Source of the DNA: Flavobacteriales bacterium | GTDB lineage: Bacteria; Bacteroidota; Bacteroidia; Flavobacteriales_D; Crocinitomicaceae | DNA: 5,930 nt | Direction of reading: 5' to 3' | NCBI GenBank assembly: GCA_947462695.1 | Contig: CANHQC010000130.1 | Location: forward strand, 1 to 5,930 | Shown here: positions 1 to 5,930 of the stretch, one piece after another | Layout of the letters: every line of letters begins with the position of its first letter | Numbering within the stretch: position 1 is the first letter of the stretch | Program-made: the position numbers and the translations under genes | Notes under the pieces: generated by a model | Told to the model about the DNA's origin: nothing | The model's input: only the letters and a program-made list of their open reading frames with translations | The model's database searches: none

Positions 1-122
1 AACCCACGACTCCACGGACTAAACCCTAGTCCACCTGTAATAAAATGATCACCTTTATTAAAGTGTTGTGCATGTGTTAAGCCCACTGATAAAAGACAGA
101 AAATAAGCGCCAGTTTTTTCAT
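1..122 (-). CDS. Exported, probably outer-membrane protein, N-terminal fragment cut by window edge
   Basis: Read on the minus strand from an ATG at 122, the frame stays open to the window edge and gives 40 complete codons, so the gene continues beyond position 1. Residues 1-18 form a classic Sec signal peptide: two lysines after the Met, a hydrophobic core (LALIFCLLSVGL), then THA followed by Gln, a typical signal peptidase I site. The mature start (HFNKGDHFITGGLGFSP) has Gly and aromatic residues alternating with polar ones, as in the first strand of many small Bacteroidota beta-barrel proteins. That family assignment is inference from about 20 residues. The start is 39 bases after the stop of the lamin-tail gene. 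A good promoter lies just upstream at 149-178, so it may be transcribed separately. No clear Shine-Dalgarno sequence precedes the ATG. It could also be a soluble periplasmic protein. Confidence 0.72.
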   Translation of the reverse strand, partial: MKKLALIFCLLSVGLTHAQHFNKGDHFITGGLGFSPWSRG

Positions 123-143
123 ATTGATTAACATTTTGAACCT

Positions 144-158
144 ATTAACAAAGTTAAT
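144..158. repeat. Short perfect inverted repeat ATTAAC-AAA-GTTAAT
   Basis: Two 6-base arms, ATTAAC at 144-149 and GTTAAT at 153-158, are perfect inverted copies around a 3-base spacer. The repeat lies between the stop of the lamin-tail gene and the start of the edge gene and overlaps the -7 element at 149-156. It could be a regulator half-site pair or a chance AT-rich palindrome. It is too AT-rich and lacks a T-tract, so it is unlikely to be a terminator. Confidence 0.35.
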
Positions 159-178
159 GGATCAAAGTTTACCGGCAA
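149..178 (-). promoter_or_regulatory. Candidate Bacteroidota sigma-A promoter for the gene starting at 122
   Basis: On the minus strand, TAACTTTG (156 down to 149) matches the Bacteroidota -7 consensus TAnnTTTG exactly. A TTG at 178-176 lies 19 bases upstream of it, a good -33 element; a second TTG at 181-179 gives a 22-base spacing. Transcription would begin near 142, leaving a leader of roughly 20 bases before the ATG at 122. The -33 element lies inside the last codons of the lamin-tail gene. This is a consensus match by eye only; AT-rich DNA produces chance matches. Confidence 0.5.
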
Positions 179-2753
179 CAACAAAGACTTTGCGTTTGGT
201 AAATAGTAAGCCACCGTCCAGAGAAAATGCCTCAAATACACAAAAATAGGAACCAATTGATGCTTTTACTTGATCATCTGTCGTTCCGTCCCATGTGAAG
301 GTACCTTCGCTTCCTAACAACTCGTTCGAAAACAAAACGTTAACTTCTCTTCCTCTGTCATCGTAAATGGTAAATGTTCCTAATAAACCAGCTTGACTTA
401 ATTGGTAGTTTACCTGGAGAACGTCTTCAAATCCATCGGCATCAGGTGAAACGGTTTGACTTGTAAATGAAAAATCACCGTTCATAAGTGCAGGCATATA
501 CTGTGAGTTTTTCCCACCGGGTGTGGCAAATCCAATGGATTGCGCAGCAGAATGCCAGTTGAATGATGAGGTTGAAGAACCTTTTGGATCGATACGTTCT
601 AGAGAAACACCGTCCGTTTCATCCAGTAACTTGAAATGCCAATCGTCAGTGTAAGACACATTGTCCATGACTTGGTTGTTGTAAATAAGGTAAACGGTAC
701 TGGAATCAACGTTGTAACTCGGGGTTTCGCAGTAAACAAATGTACCTTCAATGGCAAAAGGATAATTTTGTTTCACAAAAACAGAGTCTTTACCTAGAAC
801 CGCATATTCGCCCGGCTTCAAATAAAAATGATCAGAGACTGTTTTGAGATTCGCAATCGTATCATCGTCATAATTGGCGAGCTGCCAGTTTTGAAGGTCA
901 ATGAGTTTTGTTGATGTATTGATAAGCTCGATCCAATCAGAACCATTGGTCAATGGATCAAAAAGAATCTCGTTAATTTTAATATCGCCAAGAACAGGGA
1001 CATCAGGTAAAGCAAAATTACTCGACAGATTGGTTTGGTTCATCCAGCAGTCGGCAATAAATTCCATTTCCAAGAGGTATTGTTTACTTGGTTCTAAGTT
1101 TTGCGCGAACTGAAGTGTAACCATAGTTGGATGTGGTCCGGAAATATATACAGCTTGAATGCTAATAAATGGGGACACCAAGTAGTTTGCATTTGCCAAA
1201 TAAGTTGAATCCATTCCCTCTGAAAAGTAGATCTCTAGAAAATTAGGGGCTAACGGTACAAGTTGGACAACCGATGGAGAAATAGTGTCGGCGGAATTAT
1301 CATAGACACTGTTTATCAATCCTGGTGTACCACCGATTAATGCGTTTGTTGCTTTCCAATTGTCATCGTCCGAGCAAGGGTCATTCGGATTGATCAATTC
1401 AAGAGAATATCCACCATCCTCTTTTGTTGGGTCTTTGTACCATTCGTCCGTGTAGGTTAAACGGTCGAGCTCAATTCCAGCAGCATTTTGCAGAATAATC
1501 GCATCACCTGAATTATTCAAACTGGGAAAACTGGTTACTGGTAAAGCAACTGTCATCGTGAAGGTATCGACATTAGCTGAGGGACATAAAATACGGTACT
1601 CACCTGGAAATAACCAGCCGTTTTGAATAGTTCCGAATGAGGAGGCGTCACCAATTTTCCAACCTGTTAGGTCAATGTATTTTGTGCTTTTATTGTATAA
1701 TTCGATGAATTCTACTTCTGGTATTCCAACTGAAGGGGAAGGGTCGCACATGAACTCATTGATGATCACATCACCGGGAAATGCGTTTTCTGCAACTAAA
1801 AAAGAAAAGTTAACGGATTGACTACCAGAGCTATTTCCGTTTAAATCTGAAATACCGTTCGTCGTTAATTCGTAGGTTGTACCATTTATCAACCCGGGAG
1901 GCCACAAGATAAGATGTATTAAGGCAGGATTTACAGCATCTAATTGCGCAGATTGAACCGTTAGCGATGGATTGAACACGTAATTTACCAAAGTTTGAAC
2001 GGAGTTGTTTTCGAGTGGTTCATTAAATAGCACATCCAGTGAAAGAGCTGATGTGGCTGTTGCAGAAATCAACTGTGGCGGTGTGACATCCACGATGATC
2101 GGGCCTACATAAATGTCATCGAAAAAATGTTTTTGAAAGAAACTTGCGGTAGATTGTGTTATGGAAATTCCAAAAAACGAACTTGTACTAATGGATGCAT
2201 CGTTGACAATACCCTCTTGAAAATACGCGTTTCCTGTCCCTGAAACATCTCGTTCTAATGTCCAATCACCGGTGAGATTTTTAGTCACTTTTATTTTCAA
2301 CTGGTTGGTGGAATTATTCAGTAAACCATCTACTCCGTCGATGATTTTTGTCGCTGTCCCACTCACTTTTTTATACAATGAAACTTCATCGGTTGTCCCA
2401 CCTAGTCGGACGAAATAACCAGATATTGAGCTACTTAATAAATTGCCTTGATCGGAAGTTAAGTAGATATCCACATAATTTGCACTTGACGTATTGAATT
2501 GCAATTGTGTGAATAATTCCCATTGTCCTTCGCTAGCTTGCGTTGATGGCGTAGACAGGTAAAATGTACTGTTTATTTGCGTTTTATTGGATCTGAGCCG
2601 TTTATTTCCAGCCACATCAACAACCGTAAAAACGGAATCATCCCCAGCCCATGTTGGATTCAAATTGAAATTCCCATCAGAAAAATCATCTGTCAACTGA
2701 CCGTAGACAGTTGAAAAAAAGATGCAGGAAAGCAGGATTAAAAAGTGTTTCAT
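162..2753 (-). CDS. Large secreted protein with two Ig-like/lamin-tail-domain units and FlgD-like C-terminus
   Basis: The 863-residue product begins with a Sec signal peptide (residues 1-18, ending TVYG before Gln), so it is exported. Residues 24-217 (DDFSDGNF...; FDDIYVGP) resemble a laminin-G/jelly-roll fold. Then come two similar units. In unit one, an Ig-like domain (about 223-320, starting DVTPPQLISA, with FNEPLEN) is followed by a lamin-tail domain (about 325-480, INEFMCDP, FIELYN, IDLTGW, closing GGTPGLINSVY). In unit two, an Ig-like domain (about 489-583, FSEGMDS) is followed by a lamin-tail domain (about 588-750, INEILFDP, WIELIN, IDLQNW, closing FATPGGKNSQY). Residues 757-863 contain SPDADGFED, YDDRGREV, WDGT and GSYFCVF, as in FlgD-like Ig and type IX secretion C-terminal domains. 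Lamin-tail domains occur in bacterial extracellular proteins, often with nucleases or adhesins, but no catalytic domain is visible here. A surface or adhesive role is inference. Its promoter probably lies in the 60-base region shared with asd. Confidence 0.88.
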   Translation of the reverse strand: MKHFLILLSCIFFSTVYGQLTDDFSDGNFNLNPTWAGDDSVFTVVDVAGNKRLRSNKTQINSTFYLSTPSTQASEGQWELFTQLQFNTSSANYVDIYLTSDQGNLLSSSISGYFVRLGGTTDEVSLYKKVSGTATKIIDGVDGLLNNSTNQLKIKVTKNLTGDWTLERDVSGTGNAYFQEGIVNDASISTSSFFGISITQSTASFFQKHFFDDIYVGPIIVDVTPPQLISATATSALSLDVLFNEPLENNSVQTLVNYVFNPSLTVQSAQLDAVNPALIHLILWPPGLINGTTYELTTNGISDLNGNSSGSQSVNFSFLVAENAFPGDVIINEFMCDPSPSVGIPEVEFIELYNKSTKYIDLTGWKIGDASSFGTIQNGWLFPGEYRILCPSANVDTFTMTVALPVTSFPSLNNSGDAIILQNAAGIELDRLTYTDEWYKDPTKEDGGYSLELINPNDPCSDDDNWKATNALIGGTPGLINSVYDNSADTISPSVVQLVPLAPNFLEIYFSEGMDSTYLANANYLVSPFISIQAVYISGPHPTMVTLQFAQNLEPSKQYLLEMEFIADCWMNQTNLSSNFALPDVPVLGDIKINEILFDPLTNGSDWIELINTSTKLIDLQNWQLANYDDDTIANLKTVSDHFYLKPGEYAVLGKDSVFVKQNYPFAIEGTFVYCETPSYNVDSSTVYLIYNNQVMDNVSYTDDWHFKLLDETDGVSLERIDPKGSSTSSFNWHSAAQSIGFATPGGKNSQYMPALMNGDFSFTSQTVSPDADGFEDVLQVNYQLSQAGLLGTFTIYDDRGREVNVLFSNELLGSEGTFTWDGTTDDQVKASIGSYFCVFEAFSLDGGLLFTKRKVFVVAGKL

Positions 2754-2756
2754 CGC

Positions 2757-2786
2757 TTATTTACGTCTCTAAATATACTAATTTTG
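2757..2786 (+). promoter_or_regulatory. Candidate promoter for asd
   Basis: TAATTTTG at 2779-2786 matches the Bacteroidota -7 consensus TAnnTTTG exactly. The best -33 candidate is TTA at 2757-2759, 19 bases upstream and one base off TTG. The predicted transcript starts near 2793, about 20 bases before the asd ATG. No Shine-Dalgarno sequence is visible before that ATG, which is common in this phylum. Confidence 0.45.
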
Positions 2787-2801
2787 ACCGTCGATTATCA
2801 A
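2770..2801 (-). promoter_or_regulatory. Candidate promoter for the lamin-tail protein gene
   Basis: On the minus strand, TTG (2801-2799) is followed after 21 bases by TATATTTA (2777-2770), which differs from the TAnnTTTG consensus only in the last base. Transcription would begin close to 2764, about 10 bases before the ATG at 2753. The -7 box is directly adjacent to the -7 box proposed for asd on the other strand, so the two promoters share DNA. Confidence 0.45.
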
Positions 2802-2813
2802 TTAAATACGCGT

Positions 2814-3806
2814 ATGAAAGTAGCAGTTGTAGGTGCAACAGGAATGGTAGGAAATGTGATGCTTCAAGTCTTAAAAGAAAAGCACTTTCCATTAACTGAA
2901 TTACTTCCCGTTGCCTCAGAACGTTCGGTTGGTCAACAAATTGAATTCAATGGCAAACAGTATACAGTAGTAAGTTTGGAACAAGCTGTTGCACAACAAC
3001 CAGACATCGCTATTTTTTCAGCAGGAGGAGAAACGTCTCTTGAATGGGCACCGAAGTTTGCTGAAGTGGGCACGACAGTTATAGATAATTCGTCTGCTTG
3101 GCGAATGGATCCAACGAAAAAATTGGTAGTTCCTGAAATCAATGGACATTTACTTACACCTGAAGATAAAATTATCGCCAATCCAAATTGCAGTACCATT
3201 CAATTGGTATTGACATTGTTCCCCCTTCATGAAGTATATGGTGTAAAGCGCGTGGTTGTTTCAACGTATCAATCCATAACCGGAACGGGGGTGCGTGCAG
3301 TTCAACAACTAGAAAATGAGCGAAATGGCGTAGATGGTGAGATGGCATATCGGTATCCGATCGATAAAAACTGTATTCCACAATGCGATGATTTTCTGGA
3401 GAATGGGTACACCAAGGAAGAGATGAAATTAACCAATGAGACAAAGAAAATTTTGGATCCTAAGATACAAGTAACAGCAACTGCTGTCCGCGTGCCTGTT
3501 GTTGGAGGACATTCCGAATCAGTAAATATTGAATTTGAACGGGAGATTGAACTCACAGAAGTTCGAAGATTACTTGCTGCTCAATCGGGAATTTCATTAC
3601 AGGATGACATTGTTAACTTTCAGTATCCCATGCCGCGATTTTCAGAGGGAAAAGACGCAGTTTTTGTCGGGCGATTGCGCATTGATGAGTCGCAACCCAA
3701 CACCTTGAATGCATGGATTGTTGCCGATAACCTTCGAAAAGGTGCGGCCACGAATGCGGTTCAGATAGCCCAATTACTCGTGGACAAAGGATTTATTCAA
3801 GGCTAA
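2814..3806 (+). CDS. asd: Aspartate-semialdehyde dehydrogenase
   Basis: This enzyme reduces L-aspartyl-4-phosphate to L-aspartate-4-semialdehyde with NADPH in the cytoplasm, the branch point to lysine/diaminopimelate, threonine, methionine and isoleucine. The 330-residue product is the usual length and looks intact. It opens with the Rossmann nucleotide-binding motif VAVVGATGMVG (3-13). The catalytic Cys126 is in ANPNCSTIQ; Gln153 (TYQSITG) and His233 (VPVVGGHSES), with Arg226 before it, complete the active site. Glu202/Lys205 (EEMK) match the substrate-binding pair of the family. The C-terminus has NLRKGAATNAVQIAQLL, typical of the family. The start at 2814 places the Rossmann motif at residue 3; the frame is open to an ATG at 2745, but that would add 23 unrelated residues and overlap the divergent gene. 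asd is alone on its strand, diverging from the lamin-tail gene and converging on the lipoprotein genes. No partner biosynthetic genes are present. Confidence 0.97.
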   Translation: MKVAVVGATGMVGNVMLQVLKEKHFPLTELLPVASERSVGQQIEFNGKQYTVVSLEQAVAQQPDIAIFSAGGETSLEWAPKFAEVGTTVIDNSSAWRMDPTKKLVVPEINGHLLTPEDKIIANPNCSTIQLVLTLFPLHEVYGVKRVVVSTYQSITGTGVRAVQQLENERNGVDGEMAYRYPIDKNCIPQCDDFLENGYTKEEMKLTNETKKILDPKIQVTATAVRVPVVGGHSESVNIEFEREIELTEVRRLLAAQSGISLQDDIVNFQYPMPRFSEGKDAVFVGRLRIDESQPNTLNAWIVADNLRKGAATNAVQIAQLLVDKGFIQG

Positions 3807-3826
3807 TTTTCTAGCGGAAAAGGCAC

Positions 3827-3856
3827 AAAAAAAGGGCTACCGTTAAGATAGCCCTT
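3827..3856 (-). terminator. Intrinsic terminator of the lipoprotein operon, possibly also stopping asd
   Basis: AAGGGCTA (3832-3839) and TAGCCCTT (3849-3856) form a perfect 8-base-pair stem with a 9-base loop. On the minus strand the stem runs straight into seven Ts (3833-3827), a textbook intrinsic terminator placed about 20 bases after the stop of the lipoprotein gene at 3877. On the plus strand the hairpin is about 25 bases after the asd stop and is followed by only a mixed T-rich run (TTCTCTATACTT), so it may work in both directions but more weakly for asd. Confidence 0.85.
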
Positions 3857-3876
3857 CTCTATACTTGTTCAGTATT

Positions 3877-4134
3877 TTAGTTCTTAGTAACTGTACAATC
3901 TGTTTTGTACGTGTAAACGTCACCATCAGAGTCAGTTGAGGTACCTTCATACGATACGCAATCCAATGAATTAGAAACAGTTTTTTTAGAAACATCCTCT
4001 AATACTACGTTTGTTGTATATGGATCATCTGCTACTCCATTATATGCTGAAGTATTTGTGCACTCACAAGTGTAGTCTTTAGTACATGAAGCCAAGGCTA
4101 ATGTAACAAGGGAAAATAACATTACTTTTTTCAT
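3877..4134 (-). CDS. Small cysteine-containing lipoprotein, paralogue B
   Basis: The 85-residue product has a lipoprotein signal peptide: MKK, a hydrophobic core and the lipobox LASC with the lipidated Cys at residue 17. The mature part starts C-T-K-D-Y-T-C-E-C-T and carries four more Cys (23, 25, 59, 80), an even number that would allow two disulfides in the periplasm or at the surface. The C-terminal part is rich in Asp, Ser and Thr and ends CTVTKN. It is related to the next gene upstream (4143-4451): both share KDYTCECT, a V-x-KK-x-V segment, L-x-C, and a final Cys-Thr before a terminal Lys. The start at 4134 is chosen because it gives a normal signal peptide; an ATG at 4161 would add nine residues and overlap the upstream gene. 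Similar short lipoproteins with a CxKDYTCxC start occur in Bacteroidota, but I know of no assigned function. Confidence 0.85.
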   Translation of the reverse strand: MKKVMLFSLVTLALASCTKDYTCECTNTSAYNGVADDPYTTNVVLEDVSKKTVSNSLDCVSYEGTSTDSDGDVYTYKTDCTVTKN

Positions 4135-4142
4135 GGTTCTTC

Positions 4143-4451
4143 TTATTTTGAAATGGTACATTCGTTTCTATTCGTGTAGGTAACAGTCTCATAAATAGGC
4201 TGGAAAAATTCATCATACCCAACGAATTCATCTGGAACTACTTCTGATGATTCAGTAGTGTAACATTCCAACTCATCCTGCACAAATTTCTTTGTAACAC
4301 CAGTTACAGTAATGGAAGAATTGCTTACATCAACTTCATTTAAGCTTGCTGAAGTAGCTGATTGGGTTTCTGTGCATTCGCACGTGTAGTCTTTTTTACA
4401 AGAAAACAACACAAAGCTGCATGCAACTAGTGGTAATAAAACTTTTTTCAT
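4143..4451 (-). CDS. Small cysteine-containing lipoprotein, paralogue A
   Basis: The 102-residue product begins with a lipoprotein signal peptide (MKKVLLPLVA..., lipobox LFSC, lipidated Cys18). The mature start C-K-K-D-Y-T-C-E-C-T is nearly identical to that of paralogue B, and the other Cys (24, 26, 63, 98) fall in matching places. Between the last two Cys it has an extra acidic and aromatic stretch (VVPDEFVGYDEFFQPIYE) not present in B. The gap to paralogue B is 8 bases, so the two are surely co-transcribed and end at the hairpin at 3827-3856. The pair therefore looks like an old tandem duplication that diverged mainly in the middle. C-x-K-D after the lipid Cys loosely resembles the acidic surface-export signal known for some Bacteroidota lipoproteins, but only one acidic residue is present, so location is uncertain. 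Function unknown. Confidence 0.87.
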   Translation of the reverse strand: MKKVLLPLVACSFVLFSCKKDYTCECTETQSATSASLNEVDVSNSSITVTGVTKKFVQDELECYTTESSEVVPDEFVGYDEFFQPIYETVTYTNRNECTISK

Positions 4452-4473
4452 CTTTAGTATTTAAAAATTTAGG

Positions 4474-4501
4474 TAAACATATGAAGATTTTTCGTAGCGA
4501 A
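4474..4501 (-). promoter_or_regulatory. Weak candidate promoter for the lipoprotein pair
   Basis: In the 91-base gap before the lipoprotein start at 4451, the minus strand reads TATGTTTA (4481-4474), one base off TAnnTTTG. A TTC (4501-4499) lies 17 bases upstream as a poor -33 element. The leader would be about 15-20 bases. The rest of the gap (4452-4542) is AT-rich; I see no hairpin terminator for the SUFU gene in it, so read-through into the lipoprotein genes remains possible. Confidence 0.3.
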
Positions 4502-4542
4502 CATTAGTTGAAAATGAATATTCTTTTAAATCACTGTTTTTT

Positions 4543-5142
4543 CTACCGCAAATACCCAAATCGTTTTTTTAAAAGAGATTCACGGTAATCATCAAGGATT
4601 TCACTCACACCATCTTCGGTCATTTTTGTGACCAAGGAGCTTGTTCCTTTTTGTTGTTTAAAGTCGAATTCGGCTTTAAATAAAGGTACAATGGATAGAA
4701 AACCAATACTTTGTACTGCTTCATGAACCTTGGATAGCACGTCATCAACAATTAACGGCCTCATTAACATCAGGAATTCTTGCTTCATTGTTGGCGACAA
4801 CGATTGAGTTTTAAAGGTGTGTCCGTGGCCGAACCATACGTCTTTATCTAACAAGTGTCGAACCAGCTTATTTAACCAATGAAATATCCAATTTGTGTTT
4901 GGATTGGATAAATCTGAAAGATCCCAGTATTCAGGCAAGGCCCAATAAAGTTCTATTTGATCAAACTCATTGGACTGCTCAGGAAGTTTCATTTTTTTCT
5001 GAGAAAGTCCATCCGTCATAATAAGTGTCACCGGACGTTTCCCTTCTATTTTAAGCTTTAGAAGAGGAACTGAAACTTCAGGATGTTGAAACGACTCAGC
5101 AGTTATGTTTTGCTTTAGAAAGTATTCAAGTATTTCCGACAT
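4543..5142 (-). CDS. Suppressor of fused (SUFU) domain protein
   Basis: The 199-residue product lacks a signal peptide or membrane segment and is probably cytoplasmic. It shows the pattern of the SUFU-like family: a beta-strand with VTLIMTDGLSQKKM (38-51), an ELYWALPEYWDL segment (64-75), NWIFHWLNKLVRHLL (84-98), then GHGHTF (105-110), and a later FLSIVPLFKAEFDFK (148-162) followed by a helical stretch with GTSSLVTKM and DGVSEIL (166-183). The length is near that of a single bacterial SUFU domain. In animals SUFU regulates Hedgehog signalling; bacterial members are mostly uncharacterised and some are proposed immunity proteins of polymorphic toxins. No toxin gene is visible here, so that role is not supported. 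It starts 12 bases after the DUF2911 gene and is probably co-transcribed with it. No strong Shine-Dalgarno is seen. The family call is by motif recognition only. Confidence 0.72.
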   Translation of the reverse strand: MSEILEYFLKQNITAESFQHPEVSVPLLKLKIEGKRPVTLIMTDGLSQKKMKLPEQSNEFDQIELYWALPEYWDLSDLSNPNTNWIFHWLNKLVRHLLDKDVWFGHGHTFKTQSLSPTMKQEFLMLMRPLIVDDVLSKVHEAVQSIGFLSIVPLFKAEFDFKQQKGTSSLVTKMTEDGVSEILDDYRESLLKKRFGYLR

Positions 5143-5154
5143 GAATTTATCGAA

Positions 5155-5930
5155 TTACTTTTTCTTGCTCCATTCTTCAATGGATGCATTGTTCATTTTC
5201 ACGTAATTGTCATCGCCATCTTTAGCTGCCGCATCTGCCGATAATTTTGCACTGGAAATCGCACCTTTGAAATCCCCCAACTCAGCTTGAATCTGCGCTT
5301 TCATACGCATAATCCAATAAGCTTCCGGTCGCATATCTGCTGCTTTACTACACCATTCGAGCGCTTTTTTCAAGTCTTTCTTTTCTTTAAAGTAAAATTC
5401 TGCTGCAGCGTAATAATCACCAGCAGATGGACCAGCCATAACTTTGTCTATACTCGTAGACATCTTTTGAGCGGTTGGTACAGAAAAGTTTACCGTGGCT
5501 TTTGTTTGGTCCCACGTAAAGGTTAAGTCGGCAGATTTGGTTGTTGGATTATCAATTGCGATTGTAAATGTTTCCGTTACATCATTTAATGCTTTTACGG
5601 TTGCAGTTGTTTTTAAGGCCACTTTTGATTCTTCCCATTTCTCAGGCAATCCCCAGTTGCTCGTTTCTGTATAGAAATAAACGTCCCATGAAGTTTTACC
5701 TGGCTTAGTGAAAATGGCATACGTTCCTTTCGGCAACGTATCTTTTCCAAAAATGAGTGGATCGATCGTCGTGATTTTTGCATTTTCGTTTGCCCCTGTT
5801 CGCCAGATTTCATCGAAAGGAACAACTTCTCCAAAAATGACACGATTATTTTTCGAAGGACGGTAATACTCAACCTTCACATCAGTTAACCCGACTTTTT
5901 GTTCAACTTTAGCTGACGGACTAGCCATTG
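5155..5930 (-). CDS. DUF2911 domain protein with C-terminal TPR-like repeats, 5' end outside window
   Basis: The visible 257 residues begin inside the protein. The DUF2911 domain covers about residues 2-155, numbered from the Met at 5928: SPSAKVEQKVGLTDVKVEYYRPS, IFGEVVPFDEIWRTGANENAKI, LPKGTYAIFTKPGKTSWDVYF and WGLPEKW are hallmarks of the family. These proteins normally carry a signal peptide before the SPSA segment, so the Met at 5928 is probably internal and the real start lies beyond the window. The open frame continues to the edge. Residues about 168-235 contain helical pairs (AAEFYFKEKKDLKKALEWCSKAADMRP, then AQIQAELGDFKGAISSAKLS) typical of tetratricopeptide repeats, suggesting a protein-binding tail. 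The biochemical role of DUF2911 is unknown; periplasmic location is inference. The SUFU-domain gene follows 12 bases downstream. Confidence 0.9.
   Translation of the reverse strand, partial: MASPSAKVEQKVGLTDVKVEYYRPSKNNRVIFGEVVPFDEIWRTGANENAKITTIDPLIFGKDTLPKGTYAIFTKPGKTSWDVYFYTETSNWGLPEKWEESKVALKTTATVKALNDVTETFTIAIDNPTTKSADLTFTWDQTKATVNFSVPTAQKMSTSIDKVMAGPSAGDYYAAAEFYFKEKKDLKKALEWCSKAADMRPEAYWIMRMKAQIQAELGDFKGAISSAKLSADAAAKDGDDNYVKMNNASIEEWSKKK

Noticed and set aside
901..1113. Plus-strand open frame of 70 codons inside the lamin-tail gene
   Set aside because: It lies wholly antisense to a gene with clear domains and shows no recognisable motif; the same applies to open frames at 2711-2899, 2933-3199, 3172-3444, 3302-3556, 5287-5526 and 5613-5873.
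2745..2813. Longer asd start at 2745
   Set aside because: It would add 23 residues before the Rossmann motif, which normally starts at residue 3 or so, and would overlap the start of the divergent lamin-tail gene and the promoter region.
4135..4161. Alternative start at 4161 for lipoprotein B
   Set aside because: It would put charged residues YHFKIRRT before a complete MKK-type lipoprotein signal peptide and overlap the 3' end of lipoprotein A.
4516..4523. Palindrome GAATATTC between the SUFU and lipoprotein genes
   Set aside because: Eight AT-rich bases with no spacer or repeats nearby; expected by chance in this composition.
4543..5142. SUFU-domain protein as immunity protein of a polymorphic toxin system
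   Set aside because: No toxin, Rhs/YD-repeat or secretion-linked gene is present next to it; the upstream neighbour is a DUF2911 protein.
5926..5928. Met at 5928 as the true start of the DUF2911 protein
   Set aside because: The frame is open to the window edge and the family normally has a signal peptide upstream of this segment, so the gene is treated as partial.

Overview
The window looks like an ordinary stretch of a Bacteroidota chromosome, probably of the Flavobacteriales. Several things point there: Sec and lipoprotein signal peptides on many of the products, near-consensus TAnnTTTG-type promoters without clear Shine-Dalgarno sequences, AT-rich intergenic DNA, a large secreted lamin-tail-domain protein, a DUF2911 protein and small cysteine-containing lipoproteins. 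I cannot fix the genus from the sequence. There are seven protein genes, two of them cut by the window edges. I see no RNA gene, mobile element or CRISPR array, and no gene-free stretch longer than about 100 bases.

Left part (1-2753, minus strand): the first 40 codons of an exported, probably outer-membrane, protein (start at 122) lie just downstream of a large exported protein (162-2753). That protein has an N-terminal jelly-roll-like region, two alternating Ig-like/lamin-tail units and a FlgD-like C-terminal domain. A good Bacteroidota promoter sits in the 3' end of the large gene and probably gives the edge gene its own transcript.

Middle (2754-3860): a 60-base divergent region carries overlapping candidate promoters for the large secreted protein (minus) and for asd (plus), aspartate-semialdehyde dehydrogenase of lysine/diaminopimelate, threonine and methionine synthesis. 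asd stands alone on the plus strand and converges on the lipoprotein genes. A hairpin with a 7-T tail on the minus strand separates the two.

Right part (3877-5930, minus strand): two tandem paralogous small lipoproteins (4143-4451, then 3877-4134) are 8 bases apart and form a likely operon ending at the hairpin. Upstream of them, a suppressor-of-fused (SUFU) domain protein (4543-5142) follows a DUF2911-TPR protein (5155 to the right edge) by 12 bases, suggesting a second transcription unit whose promoter lies outside the window.

No clearly new system is visible. The least explained items are the duplicated KDYTCECT lipoproteins, the DUF2911/SUFU pair and the repeated domain layout of the lamin-tail protein.
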